64,000 nt of DNA from Desulfovibrio sp. (GTDB taxonomy: Bacteria; Desulfobacterota; Desulfovibrionia; Desulfovibrionales; Desulfovibrionaceae). The notes under the pieces are model-generated. The model made no database searches and was not told the origin of the DNA. It saw only the letters and a list, made by a program, of their open reading frames with translations. Shown here in pieces: positions 1 through 7,815 of this stretch (position 1 is the first letter of the stretch; the number at the start of each line of letters is the position of its first letter). The stretch covers positions 1 through 64,000 of the forward strand of contig JAFTCE010000150.1 of assembly GCA_017454855.1 (NCBI GenBank), written 5' to 3'. The position numbers and the translations under genes are program-made.

Positions 1-205
1 ACACCATCTGGCTGCCCAATGCGGGATGCACCCCACGCACAGCATAGTAGGCGAGGTGATGCAGCGCAACACGATTGGCGCATTTATTGACGGCTGCAAG
101 CGGAACTATCTGATTGCACGCCGCGTTAAATTCCTTTTGCATGTCTTCAAGTGCGGCGTTCTGTTCCGCTGTTGTGAGGAGCTTCATTGAGATGGTACGC
201 TTCAT
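1..205 (-). CDS. tnpB: TnpB / IS605 OrfB-family RNA-guided nuclease, N-terminal part only
   Basis: The gene runs leftward off the window, so only about 68 N-terminal residues are seen. They begin MKRTISMKLLTTAEQ and continue with FNAACNQIV, ALHHLAYYAVR and HPALGSQM. This matches the first helices of TnpB proteins (a leucine/threonine-rich start, a F-N-x-A-C-N helix, then a L-x-Y-Y-x-V-R segment and a S-A-Q-M-like segment). TnpB is the ancestor of Cas12; it uses a guide RNA (omega-RNA) made from the 3' end of its own element to cut DNA and retain the transposon. The ATG at 205 is the first start in frame. Catalytic RuvC residues cannot be checked here. Confidence 0.8.
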   Translation of the reverse strand, partial: MKRTISMKLLTTAEQNAALEDMQKEFNAACNQIVPLAAVNKCANRVALHHLAYYAVRGVHPALGSQMV

Positions 206-307
206 ATGGGAAAAAATAGTGTGTAACAACTTGGCAGTCAAGGAAAAACTTTGGAGGCGGCGCTTCCTCCTCGGCATGAATGCCGAGGTTTCCGCGCCGA
301 ATATTTG
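1..307 (-). mobile_element. Left end of an IS200/IS605-family (tnpB-bearing) insertion, cut by window edge
   Basis: The minus strand carries the 5' part of a tnpB gene, and upstream of it lies a perfect hairpin at 269-288 (8-bp arms CCTCGGCA/TGCCGAGG, loop TGAA), the arrangement of the left end of an IS200/IS605 element. The boundary is placed after 307 because the interrupted host reading frame resumes at 308. On the minus strand the flank then reads TTCAT followed by CAAATATTCGG, similar to the TTTAT/CAAACGCG junction of the second element at 1222/1223. No terminal inverted repeat or target duplication is expected in this family. The right end and any tnpA lie outside the window. Confidence 0.75.
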
Positions 308-1222
308 ATGAACAACTTGAAAGTTGTGACGACAACAAGCAACAGCTATACCGACTGCTTTGGTTTCACGGAAGAAGAGGTTTTTAGCGCCATGGAGGAG
401 TACGGACTCACTGCCAGAGAAGAAGTAAAGCAGTGGTATGACGGCTTTATCTTTGGAACGCAGAAGGAAATGTATAATCCATGGTCAATTGTCAACTATC
501 TCGCGGAAAAACGCTGTGCGCCCTATTGGGCGCAGACCAGTTCCAATGCCCTCGTGGGCAAGCTCATGGGCCAAGCCAATGCTGCTGTGAAAGAAGAGTT
601 CGGAACCTTGCTACGAGGCGGATCCATCACCACGACCTTGGATGAAGAGATCGTCTTTTCCCAAATCTATGACACACCAGGCGCCATTTGGAGCTTTTTA
701 CTTGCATCAGGCTATGTCAAGCCTTTGGCTTATGATGCTCAAAACGAAAACTATAAGCTTGCCCTAACCAATGGCGAAGTGCGCCTCATTATGCGCAAGC
801 TCGTCTCCCGTTGGTTTTATGGCAAGGATGGTGAAAGCCGCTTGTTTCAACAAGCCCTGCTCTCGGACAATCTGGCCTACATGAATACCTTGTTGCGCGA
901 TATTGCCCAACACACCTTCAGTTTTTTTGATACTGGCGGGAAACATCCCGAACGCTTTTACCATGCTTTCGTTCTGGGACTCATCGTGGATTTGCAGGGC
1001 CGCTATGATATCCGCTCCAACCGTGAAAGCGGGCTTGGCAGATACGATGTGACCATGATTCCCCTGCGCGTCGGCGAGCATGGCATTGTCCTGGAATTCA
1101 AGACTGTTGATCCGGACGACAGCAATTTGGCAGGGGCCTGCGCCAATGCCCTGCGGCAGATACTCGAAAAAAATTATGCCCATGCACTCCTGGCCAGCGG
1201 ATTGCCTGCCAGACAGATTTAT

Positions 1223-1571
1223 CAAACGCGCCGTAAAACCCCGTCCTTCAGGACGGGGATAGTTTGGATTTCGCTCGACCGCACATGCGTGCGGCACTCG
1301 CAAGGGCGCACCGCAAGAATTTCTTGCCTTTTTGCCTTTCCTGCTTCAGACTCTTCTTTGGCGGTCGGGCAGACCGTGTCAGCCTGTGGAGAGATAGTGA
1401 GACCTAGGGGAATAGGGCGTTGGTTCGTAGCCGTAAAATTCCCCACAGAGGGAATTTGAAAGCGAAAACCAAGCGTATATCCCCTTGGGCAGTCTCGATG
1501 AAGCAGGAACCCGCCTAGGGTAGTTTTCTACCGCTAGGAATCCCCCGACTTTAGGCGGGGGAGGATGTCAA
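1223..1571 (+). mobile_element. 349-bp non-autonomous IS200/IS605-type element
   Basis: The left end has a perfect hairpin at 1239-1258 (CCCCGTCC/GGACGGGG, loop TTCA). The right end has a hairpin at 1542-1561 (CCCCCG/CGGGGG) followed by GAGGATGTCAA, ending in the TCAA typical of the right cleavage site in this family. Exact removal joins codon TAT (1220-1222) to ATC (1572-1574) and restores the DUF1703 frame. If the left cut were three bases later, the frame would also be kept, so the left boundary is uncertain by 3 bp. Inside, the sequence keeps the last part of a tnpB reading frame (AVGQTVSACGEIVRP, then AVSMKQEPA and a stop in another frame) but no transposase. It looks like an internally deleted derivative mobilised in trans. 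Confidence 0.8.
1345..1571 (+). ncRNA. Candidate omega-RNA (TnpB guide RNA) scaffold
   Basis: In tnpB elements the guide RNA overlaps the 3' end of tnpB and the right end of the transposon; its last transposon bases are followed by a guide copied from the flank. This stretch keeps exactly that part: tnpB 3' codons, a hairpin at 1515-1537 (CCTAG-GGTAG/CTACC-GCTAGG, loop TTTT), the right-end hairpin at 1542-1561 and the terminal GATGTCAA. The guide would begin at 1572 with ATCTATGGTTTTGCC. Promoter and 5' end are not evident, so transcription is inferred from family knowledge only. Confidence 0.4.
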
Positions 1572-1705
1572 ATCTATGGTTTTGCCTTCAAAGGGAAAGA
1601 CGTATTGATCTGCGGCGGTGCGCTCCGGGACATTGCGCTTGGCACACTGCAAACTAAGTAACACGACCAGCCCCCATGAAGGCAAGAGCTGACGATCAAA
1701 GCGCC

Positions 1706-3667
1706 TTATTCGGCAGCAGGTTGCTTTGCTGTCGTGTCCGTAGCCTCCGGCGACACTGGCGGAGTCGCATGCGTCGGGACGGCAGGCACTTCCTGGCCAG
1801 ACGGCGTCATGCTCTGCGCCGGAGCTGGCTTGTCTTCAGCTTGCGGAACCGCAGACTGCGTGTCCGGAACTGCGGACTGCGTGTCCGGTAGCGCTGAACT
1901 TGACTGCGATTCCGGCTGCGCATCTGGCGCTGGCTGTGCGGCTGGCGCTGGCTGCGAGGGCGAGACAAGGGGCGCTTCGTGCGCAGGAGCAGACGACGTA
2001 GCCGCCTCGGGAGCCTGCTTTTCCTCTTGCCCCGCAGCTTGCGTTGATTCCTGCCCCACCGCTTGCGTTGGTTTCTGGCTTGCCGCTTGTTCAGGCACCT
2101 GGCTTGGCGTGGAACCAGGAATGTCTTCCAAATGCCGTACTTGGGCTGCAGGCATACGCGCAAGCTGCGGTGCCAACAGCAAGGCTGCCGGTTGTGTCAG
2201 AAGCACGACAATGCCAGCATATACAAGCAATGCCTTGCCCATGCCCGTGCGCTTTCGCCCAAGGGCCATGCGCAGGACTGCCAGGGCCGCAACCAGGCAC
2301 AGGCCGCCCAAAACGGGCAAACCCGTCAGCGCGGCCAAAACCGCACTTTGCGCATCGGTCAGGGGGATGTGCGTCATATCCACCAGGGTCTGCCGTCCGC
2401 CATCGAAGTACAGCGCTATGAGGACGATCCCAACGCAGGCCAGAAACAGACCGGCGATGGCGTGAAAGAGCCGACAGCCAGCAGGGGGAAGCCGCAGCAA
2501 TGCCTTGCCCAGCAGTGGCGCAGCCACGGAAGCCATGCAGAGCGCCGCCCCCAATGGGCTTGTGGCCAAGGGACTCAAAGCGCAGCTTACTGCCAGAGCA
2601 ATCCAGAGAAAGGCCACCCCGGCATTTTCCTTACGCGAGGACAGGAGATCCCAAGGGGCAAAACGCACCACGCGCAACCAGGAGACGCAACAAGGCACGG
2701 CCAGCCAGGGCAGCAAGCCCACTCCTGCCACGGCAAGGGCCTTCCACCAAGAAGATGCGAGGGGCCAAACAACCAGATTTTGCCCCAAATGTTGCAAATA
2801 GGCAGCTGCAGGCTGCCAAAGAATAACGCCAACCAGCCAGCCCCCGACCACAAGCAAGAGCAGTACGAAGCCTAGCAGGCCGTCCAGGGCGCGTCCCCGC
2901 CGAAAAGAGCAGCGCCAGAAGATAAAGATGAGGCTGCTCGCCAAGGGCAGGGCGAGAAACAAGACTCCCCCGCTCAAGCCCGCCAGGGCGGCAAGCGCAA
3001 AGCCCAGGGGCAACAGCAGGAAGGCACGTTCCTGTCGCCAACCTTGGCAGAGACATGCCAGAGAAAACAAGGTCAAGGCCAAGGCCAAGCTCTGCGGCCC
3101 TAAGAAACTGGACAAAGGAAGAAAAACAGGCGCACAGAACAGCGTTAGGCCGCCGGCCAGAGCGGCAGTTCGGGGCAAGCCTGCGGCGCGGCCCAGCGTG
3201 AGAACGCCCAGTAGGGCCAGCAAGCTCCCCAGCATGGCAGCCAAGGGAAAGAGCAAATGCGCACATTGAGGCATTGTGTGCGCGAAACTCCAGTCCAGTC
3301 CGCGCAGAAACCAGAAGAAGCCTGGCCACATGTCTCCCCGACCTATCGGGGCAAGCCACAATCCCTGCGCGACACTCTCCCGATAGGCCAGTACGTTCTC
3401 AACCTCGACAGGACAGTAAAGGTTCATGCCCAAGAAAGAAGACCAGGACTGCACGACCAAGAGCAGAAACAGGGTCAGGAAGCCCGCACGGCTGGCCCGA
3501 TCGAAGACGCCATCGTCCTCTGCGGGCAAGCTGTGTACATGCGCCGTCACGGCCTGCTCTTCTGCAGCAGCGTCTTTTTCCCTTTCTTGCCCGGCTAGGT
3601 CAAGGGTATCAACAGCCTGAACTTCTGATTGTTGCGAAGATGTGCCGCTGTCTTGATGCATCGTCAT
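1706..3667 (-). CDS. Polytopic membrane protein, GT-C (ArnT/PMT)-like, with long Pro/Gln/Ala-rich tail
   Basis: A 653-residue protein. Residues 1-60 are acidic and probably cytoplasmic, followed by about ten hydrophobic segments to residue ~495 and then a ~150-residue low-complexity tail rich in Pro, Gln, Ala and Ser. After the first membrane segment comes NLYCPVEVENVLAYRES...WPGFFWF, which resembles the first periplasmic loop of ArnT/PMT-type lipid-linked sugar transferases (acidic pair, then W-P...FW). The usual catalytic acidic pattern is not clear, so substrate and activity are unknown. The ATG at 3667 overlaps the TGA of the upstream lipoprotein gene (ATGA), suggesting translational coupling and a joint envelope role. 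Confidence 0.45.
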   Translation of the reverse strand: MTMHQDSGTSSQQSEVQAVDTLDLAGQEREKDAAAEEQAVTAHVHSLPAEDDGVFDRASRAGFLTLFLLLVVQSWSSFLGMNLYCPVEVENVLAYRESVAQGLWLAPIGRGDMWPGFFWFLRGLDWSFAHTMPQCAHLLFPLAAMLGSLLALLGVLTLGRAAGLPRTAALAGGLTLFCAPVFLPLSSFLGPQSLALALTLFSLACLCQGWRQERAFLLLPLGFALAALAGLSGGVLFLALPLASSLIFIFWRCSFRRGRALDGLLGFVLLLLVVGGWLVGVILWQPAAAYLQHLGQNLVVWPLASSWWKALAVAGVGLLPWLAVPCCVSWLRVVRFAPWDLLSSRKENAGVAFLWIALAVSCALSPLATSPLGAALCMASVAAPLLGKALLRLPPAGCRLFHAIAGLFLACVGIVLIALYFDGGRQTLVDMTHIPLTDAQSAVLAALTGLPVLGGLCLVAALAVLRMALGRKRTGMGKALLVYAGIVVLLTQPAALLLAPQLARMPAAQVRHLEDIPGSTPSQVPEQAASQKPTQAVGQESTQAAGQEEKQAPEAATSSAPAHEAPLVSPSQPAPAAQPAPDAQPESQSSSALPDTQSAVPDTQSAVPQAEDKPAPAQSMTPSGQEVPAVPTHATPPVSPEATDTTAKQPAAE

Positions 3668-5748
3668 TTCCTTTTTGGTCTGAACCCCTCCCCGACCACA
3701 GGGAAACGGGACGGTGGCACGCCAATCAGGACATGCTGCGCCTCGCGCGCTCCCATCGGCAGGGTCAGGCTATGGTTTTTCACCGCAAAAACGTGTCCGT
3801 CGGCGACTGCCAGCGCGTGAGGACTGGCATCGTCAGGGAGCGGACAGGTCATACGCTGTGGCTTTGGAGAAAAATTGGCAAACAGCCCCCAATAGCCGCC
3901 CTGAGGCAGAGCGCTCCACACGGCCAGACAGCCGGGAGGGCCTGTCACAATGCGCACGAGCCTGCCTTGGGCCAGCCCTGTTGCATGGCGCACATGCAGC
4001 AAGCGCGCTATCTGGCGGGCAAAGCTGTCTTCTTGCGCCCACTGTGCTGCCAACGATCCGAAGGCCATGGATGCCGCACGACCGACGGAGAGCGGGCTTT
4101 CTTCCCACAAGGGTACCCGGACGTTGGGTGCCGCTGCACTGTCCAACGCCCCCACCAGATCCTGCGGACTCAAGAAGGTCAAGCCCGGCAAGCCAATGCG
4201 CCAACCCAGGAGCAAGAGGCAGGTTGAACACATGGCCGCTTGATGTTCCGCTACATGGGCGCTGTCCAGGCCCAATGCCCGTGCGGCCAGCGAGGCCACG
4301 CTTGCCCCGCGATCGAGATCAAAATTTGAAGTTTTTTGCCTGAACCGCCCCTGTTCTCGGCCTGCTGACTGCCCAGGCAAAGGACGCCAGACCGTAGACG
4401 ACCCACACCGCACGCCTCGGGCAAGGCGGCTGTGATCCACATTGTCCGCCACACTGGCCCTGAGGGCCGCCGCAAGCGGCGTGGCATCGCCGCTCAAGAG
4501 CGCCTGAGCAGCCAATGCGCACGTGCTGTTGTCACGCGTGAAGTCCACGCCCGCATCCAGCACGGTTCTGGTCAACGAGGGGGGCAAAATGTCGTCCTGC
4601 AAGCTCCAGCCGCCATAGCGATGCACTTCTCCAGACATAGTTGCCAGAGCTTCCGGCAACGGCGCTGCGGCAAGAGCGGCAGGCTTGTCAGCGCCGTCTG
4701 CGGGCAGCGTGTCCAATCCCATCAGCCCTTCCAGCCTGAAACCCGCCAGTGTCTGCCGTTGCAGCCCCGTATGGCGTATGATGGCAGCGGACCAGATACG
4801 GCGGGCCTGCGCTGAAGGATCCTGCCACAAGAGTACAGGACGCTGACTGCTGCCGACATAGCGATAGGCCCAGCGCCGTGTCTGACCGTCCACGCCGCGG
4901 ACTTCACCCGTCACGGCCCAACCCGCAGGCGCTCCCCAATACAGCGCATCCCGCCGCAAACGTTCCGGCAGAACGCCGCGTTGGCGCAAGGTCTTCACCG
5001 CACTGTCCCCCAAGGGCAGACAAGCCCACTCGCCAGCCGTCACGGGCAAGACATCCCAATCCTCACGGGGGATGGAAAGCATGGCATATACGCCGTCAAA
5101 ACGCGATGCCTTGCGCGCCTGCAACATGAAATCCGGGCCAAGGCCGGTAGCGGCAGGCGGCAAATCCCCACCCAGCTGCACATGTGCCGCCTCCAGAGCA
5201 TTGACCAGGGAGTTGAAATCCTTGTCATTGCCCAGATTCGGCGCAAGACGCAGGGAAACAACATTTTCGCCTTCGACGTCATTATCCACCGCCACGGGCC
5301 TGGCACTCCAGACGGCGTCCGTTTCTCCCGTAGGCGCGAAGAAAATGCCTTGATAGCCGGCTTCTTTCAGAAACGTGAGAAAGTCGGGGGAAGCCAGTGT
5401 GCGCAACACAGACTGTCCATCCGTCAAGGCATGGGGATTGACGTCCAGCCAGTGCGGCGCGGCCGATTGCAACAGGGGCAGACGGCGCAGGGAGGCACTG
5501 TTGCGCCAGAGCAGATCCGTGCCGGAAACCTGCTGCGACAGTTCCTGGGCATTGCCCAACATGGATTGCCGCTCGAGCCATTGGATATGGCCTGGATCCG
5601 GGCGCGGCAAGTTTGGGGAAGGGACGGGCATCGGCTTGTGCCTCTGTGCGGCGGTACAGGCGCAGCACATCAGGGAAAGCAGAAGCACGATCGGCAAACA
5701 GCCGGAAAGGCTTGCGGCCAGACTGCAAAACAGGCCATGCCCTCGCAT
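3664..5748 (-). CDS. Predicted lipoprotein with degenerate GH13 (alpha-amylase/trehalose-synthase-like) fold
   Basis: About 694 residues. The N-terminus is a hydrophobic signal ending in LLLSLMCCAC, a lipobox-like site. Downstream, GLGPDFMLQAR followed by YAMLSIPREDW resembles the active-site-flanking region of GH13 enzymes. GLPGLTFLSPQDL with RVPLWEESPLS resembles the G-I-P-x-x-Y-Y-G-D-E-I and R-x-P-M-Q-W segments, and the C-terminus (IARLLHVRHATGLAQGRL...LFANFSPKPQ) resembles the beta-sandwich that closes these enzymes. The typical R-x-D and E-x-W catalytic motifs are not recognisable, so it may be a binding or scaffold protein. The ATG at 5748 was chosen over a TTG at 5754, which abuts the mazG stop. 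GH13 relationship is inferred from pattern only. Confidence 0.45.
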   Translation of the reverse strand: MRGHGLFCSLAASLSGCLPIVLLLSLMCCACTAAQRHKPMPVPSPNLPRPDPGHIQWLERQSMLGNAQELSQQVSGTDLLWRNSASLRRLPLLQSAAPHWLDVNPHALTDGQSVLRTLASPDFLTFLKEAGYQGIFFAPTGETDAVWSARPVAVDNDVEGENVVSLRLAPNLGNDKDFNSLVNALEAAHVQLGGDLPPAATGLGPDFMLQARKASRFDGVYAMLSIPREDWDVLPVTAGEWACLPLGDSAVKTLRQRGVLPERLRRDALYWGAPAGWAVTGEVRGVDGQTRRWAYRYVGSSQRPVLLWQDPSAQARRIWSAAIIRHTGLQRQTLAGFRLEGLMGLDTLPADGADKPAALAAAPLPEALATMSGEVHRYGGWSLQDDILPPSLTRTVLDAGVDFTRDNSTCALAAQALLSGDATPLAAALRASVADNVDHSRLARGVRCGSSTVWRPLPGQSAGREQGRFRQKTSNFDLDRGASVASLAARALGLDSAHVAEHQAAMCSTCLLLLGWRIGLPGLTFLSPQDLVGALDSAAAPNVRVPLWEESPLSVGRAASMAFGSLAAQWAQEDSFARQIARLLHVRHATGLAQGRLVRIVTGPPGCLAVWSALPQGGYWGLFANFSPKPQRMTCPLPDDASPHALAVADGHVFAVKNHSLTLPMGAREAQHVLIGVPPSRFPVVGEGFRPKRK

Positions 5749-5754
5749 GGGCAA

Positions 5755-6555
5755 TCAACTCCCATCCTTTGCTTCCTCGGCCTTGGCGGCGTTCCAGAAT
5801 TCGTCCTTTTCGTCCAGAGAGAGTGCGGAAAAATCCTTGCCCTGGGCCTGGGCCAGTTCCTCCATACGCCGGAAACGCCGGAGAAAGCGGCGATTGGCCA
5901 TGTCCAGGGCCTCGCTGGCCTTGATCCCTTTGCGGCGGCCCAGTTCCGCTATGCTGAACAAAAGATCCCCCAGCTCATGCTGCCGGGCACACGTATCGCC
6001 ATTGGCGGAAGCGTCAAGCCATTCCAGCCACTCGGCTTCCACCTGCTGCTCCACCTCTTCATCTTCCTGCCATGTAAAGCCTACACGTGCCGCCTTGGAG
6101 TTGATTCTGTATGCCTTGGTCAAGGGGGGCAGGCTTTCCGGCAAACTGTCATACAGCCCTCTGGGCTTGCCCTCTCCTTGGGCATGTTCTGCCCGCTTAA
6201 TGTTTTCCCATGCCTTGAGCTGTTCATCCATGTTTTCAAAGTGCGCTTGGCCAAACACATGCGGATGACGGCGTATCATCTTGGCCCGGGTAGCGTTCAG
6301 AGCGTCATCCAAGGTGAAAGCGCCCTGTCCTGCATAGAGTCGGGCCACAAAGAGGAGCAAGAACGCCACGTCCCCCAGTTCCTCGCACACATCGACCGCC
6401 TTTCCAGAACGAATGGCGCTGACAAGTTCGTGACATTCCTCAATGATATATTCTGTCAAGCTCTGCGGTGTCTGTTCCCTGTCCCAAGGACATCCGTCCG
6501 GGGCAATCAACCTGTCGATGACGGCTTGCAGCTCTTCCAATGCGGACTTTGGCAT
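5755..6555 (-). CDS. mazG: Nucleoside triphosphate pyrophosphohydrolase MazG
   Basis: 266 residues, the length of the two-domain MazG of E. coli. The first domain has CPWDREQTPQSL followed by EECHELVSAI and EELGDVAFLLL, the E-x-x-E...E-x-x-D metal-binding signature. The second domain has the matching HELGDLLFSIAEL. MazG hydrolyses NTPs to NMP and pyrophosphate and is a housekeeping and stress enzyme in the cytoplasm. It starts at ATG 6555, 24 bp downstream of cvpA, and its TGA is next to the start region of the GH13-like lipoprotein gene, so the group is probably one leftward operon. Confidence 0.93.
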   Translation of the reverse strand: MPKSALEELQAVIDRLIAPDGCPWDREQTPQSLTEYIIEECHELVSAIRSGKAVDVCEELGDVAFLLLFVARLYAGQGAFTLDDALNATRAKMIRRHPHVFGQAHFENMDEQLKAWENIKRAEHAQGEGKPRGLYDSLPESLPPLTKAYRINSKAARVGFTWQEDEEVEQQVEAEWLEWLDASANGDTCARQHELGDLLFSIAELGRRKGIKASEALDMANRRFLRRFRRMEELAQAQGKDFSALSLDEKDEFWNAAKAEEAKDGS

Positions 6556-6579
6556 GGCATGGCATCCTTTGACGCTGAA

Positions 6580-7071
6580 TTACAGGCCCAGACGACTGGT
6601 CAAATCCGGCGGAAGCCAGTCATGCATCTGAGCCATAAGGGCATTGAAATAGGGCAATACCCGCGATTGACGCATAAAGGGCGCGTCGGCAAAAAATTTT
6701 TGCAACACCAAGAGGATAAGGGCGCAGAGCAGCACCCCCTTGGCCAGTCCCAGCATGCCACCGGCGACCTTGTTCGCCCAAGGCACGAAGGGTATGGCAG
6801 AAAGCGCTTTTTGCACAAGACGGGCCACTATGGCGACGCCAACGACCACCAGGAAAAATATGGCGACATAGGCCGCAATGGTTCGCCAGGCCGGCTCGGC
6901 AATGAAGGTCAACCTAGGGGCCAAGGCAGCGTGGTACTGGTGCGCCGCCCAAAAGGCACCCAACAGGGAAACCAGCGAAGCGATTTCCTCCACAAATCCG
7001 TGCAAAAATCCTCGGATTGTGAAGCCCATCAACAACAAAATCATGACAAGATCAAAAATATCCTGCCCCAT
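6580..7071 (-). CDS. cvpA: CvpA family inner-membrane protein
   Basis: 163 residues from ATG 7071 (MGQDIFDLVMILLLM). The longer open frame upstream has poor composition and overlaps the neighbouring gene, so it is not used. Four hydrophobic segments are visible, beginning IFDLVMILLLMGFTIRGFLHG, with the family's FxxE/SLxxxxxA pattern in GFVEEIASLVSLLGAFWA. CvpA was named for colicin V production and is broadly conserved for envelope homeostasis and bile resistance; the biochemical role is unknown. It lies between a secreted protein gene and mazG, an arrangement (cvpA-mazG) I expect in related organisms. Confidence 0.85.
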   Translation of the reverse strand: MGQDIFDLVMILLLMGFTIRGFLHGFVEEIASLVSLLGAFWAAHQYHAALAPRLTFIAEPAWRTIAAYVAIFFLVVVGVAIVARLVQKALSAIPFVPWANKVAGGMLGLAKGVLLCALILLVLQKFFADAPFMRQSRVLPYFNALMAQMHDWLPPDLTSRLGL

Positions 7072-7138
7072 GTACGCTCCCACAGCCTCTGCTTCCTGCA
7101 AACCGGATGAGCAGTCTCGACACTCGACAGAGACAGCC

Positions 7139-7642
7139 CTAGTTGATGGGTGGCACAGCCCCACTGGCTTTGAGGATGCTGCCCAAATGGCGACGAACCA
7201 GGGCCAACTCCTCTGCGGACACTGCGGGCATGTCTTTGGCTCGCGGGCCGAGGTCATGTCCGTCTTCGACGATGGCAAGCGCTGCCGCCATGCGTCCCAT
7301 GACGCAGAAGAAACGCACGGGAAGCCAGTTGCGAGCCTGCACCCATGCCGCAGCTTTGTCAGAATACAAAAAATCAGCCTTGCCGTTGCGCAGGATGGGA
7401 TGGGCTTCCTCATGGGCTGCCTTGGCCCAGGCCCGGAATTGTGGCAGCACGTCCAAAAAACGCAGCAATTCCTTTTCAGTCACAGCAGGCTGATTGGCAT
7501 ACACGGAGGGCGCTTTCCTGTTTGTACCGGATCTGGCCGGAGCCTGGGCGGCCCATGCCGCAGCACCACTGCCCAACGACCCCGACCAGCTCAGGCAGAA
7601 CGCAAGAAGCACTGCAAACAAGAGAAAACATCTATGGCTCAT
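7139..7642 (-). CDS. Small secreted or periplasmic protein of unknown function
   Basis: 167 residues beginning MSHRCFLLFAVLLAFCLS, a clear signal peptide probably cleaved near AAWAAQA (residues ~29-33). The mature part is mainly helical (EKELLRFLDVLPQFRAWAKAAHEEA, then PVRFFCVMGRMAAALAIVED and AELALVRRHLGSIL-like segments). No catalytic motif or lipobox is seen, and I do not recognise the family. It ends 67 bp before cvpA and starts near a pair of palindromes downstream of glpX, so it may be the first gene of the leftward cvpA-mazG group. Confidence 0.7.
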   Translation of the reverse strand: MSHRCFLLFAVLLAFCLSWSGSLGSGAAAWAAQAPARSGTNRKAPSVYANQPAVTEKELLRFLDVLPQFRAWAKAAHEEAHPILRNGKADFLYSDKAAAWVQARNWLPVRFFCVMGRMAAALAIVEDGHDLGPRAKDMPAVSAEELALVRRHLGSILKASGAVPPIN

Positions 7643-7710
7643 GTTTCAATCCACAGTTGACTCCATCCGCCGACTGACAGCGCCATTGACGGATAGAAAA
7701 GCAAAGATGA

Positions 7711-7730
7711 CCCCTCCCCGAAGGGAGGGG
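7711..7730 (-). terminator. GC-rich hairpin between glpX and the secreted-protein gene
   Basis: A perfect 8-bp hairpin (CCCCTCCC/GGGAGGGG, loop CGAA). On the minus strand it follows glpX and is trailed by TCATCTTTGCTTTTC, a weak T-rich tract, so it may end glpX transcription. A second hairpin lies at 7772-7790. Confidence 0.5.
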
Positions 7731-7771
7731 TTACGAAAAGGATGCCATCGGCTTCGCCGTCCGTCAAGCGC

Positions 7772-7790
7772 ATTCCCCTTGAAGGGGAAT
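7772..7790 (-). terminator. Second hairpin downstream of glpX
   Basis: ATTCCCC/GGGGAAT with loop TTGAA, 26 bp after the glpX stop on the minus strand. It is symmetrical and has no strong T tract; it may act with the hairpin at 7711-7730 as a tandem terminator or protect the 3' end of the message. Confidence 0.45.
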
Positions 7791-7815
7791 ATTGCGAAGC
7801 CCTAAAAAATTTTTG

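Larger units (their letters stand above)
308..1661 (+). pseudogene. DUF1703 AAA-ATPase/PD-(D/E)XK nuclease-family protein, C-terminal part, interrupted twice
   Basis: From 308 the frame reads like the second half of DUF1703 proteins (an AAA-like ATPase domain followed by a PD-(D/E)XK nuclease-like domain): NNLKVVTTTS, CFGFTEEEVF, WYDGFIFG, MYNPWSIVNYL, then the nuclease-like segment ESGLGRYDVTM...GIVLEFK. The reading frame is broken at 1222 by a 349-bp element. Joining 1222 to 1572 restores the frame (QIY|IYGFAFKGKDVLI) and the normal C-terminus ends at TAA 1659-1661. The N-terminal ATPase half must lie beyond the tnpB element to the left. The gene is therefore inactivated unless both elements excise. 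Members are common in gut anaerobes; their function is not established. Confidence 0.8.

Noticed and set aside
1734..2465. Ser/Gly/Ala/Cys-rich plus-strand frame
   Set aside because: It is the complement of the Pro/Gln-rich tail of the membrane protein at 1706-3667; the odd composition is a reflection of that repeat.
4981..7110. A 709-codon open frame on the plus strand
   Set aside because: It runs antisense through the GH13-like lipoprotein gene, mazG and cvpA, all of which have recognisable motifs and ribosome sites; long antisense frames are common at this GC content.
7711..7790. Two hairpins that resemble IS200/IS605 ends
   Set aside because: Their spacing is under 100 bp, they lack the GATGTCAA right end, and their position after glpX fits terminators.
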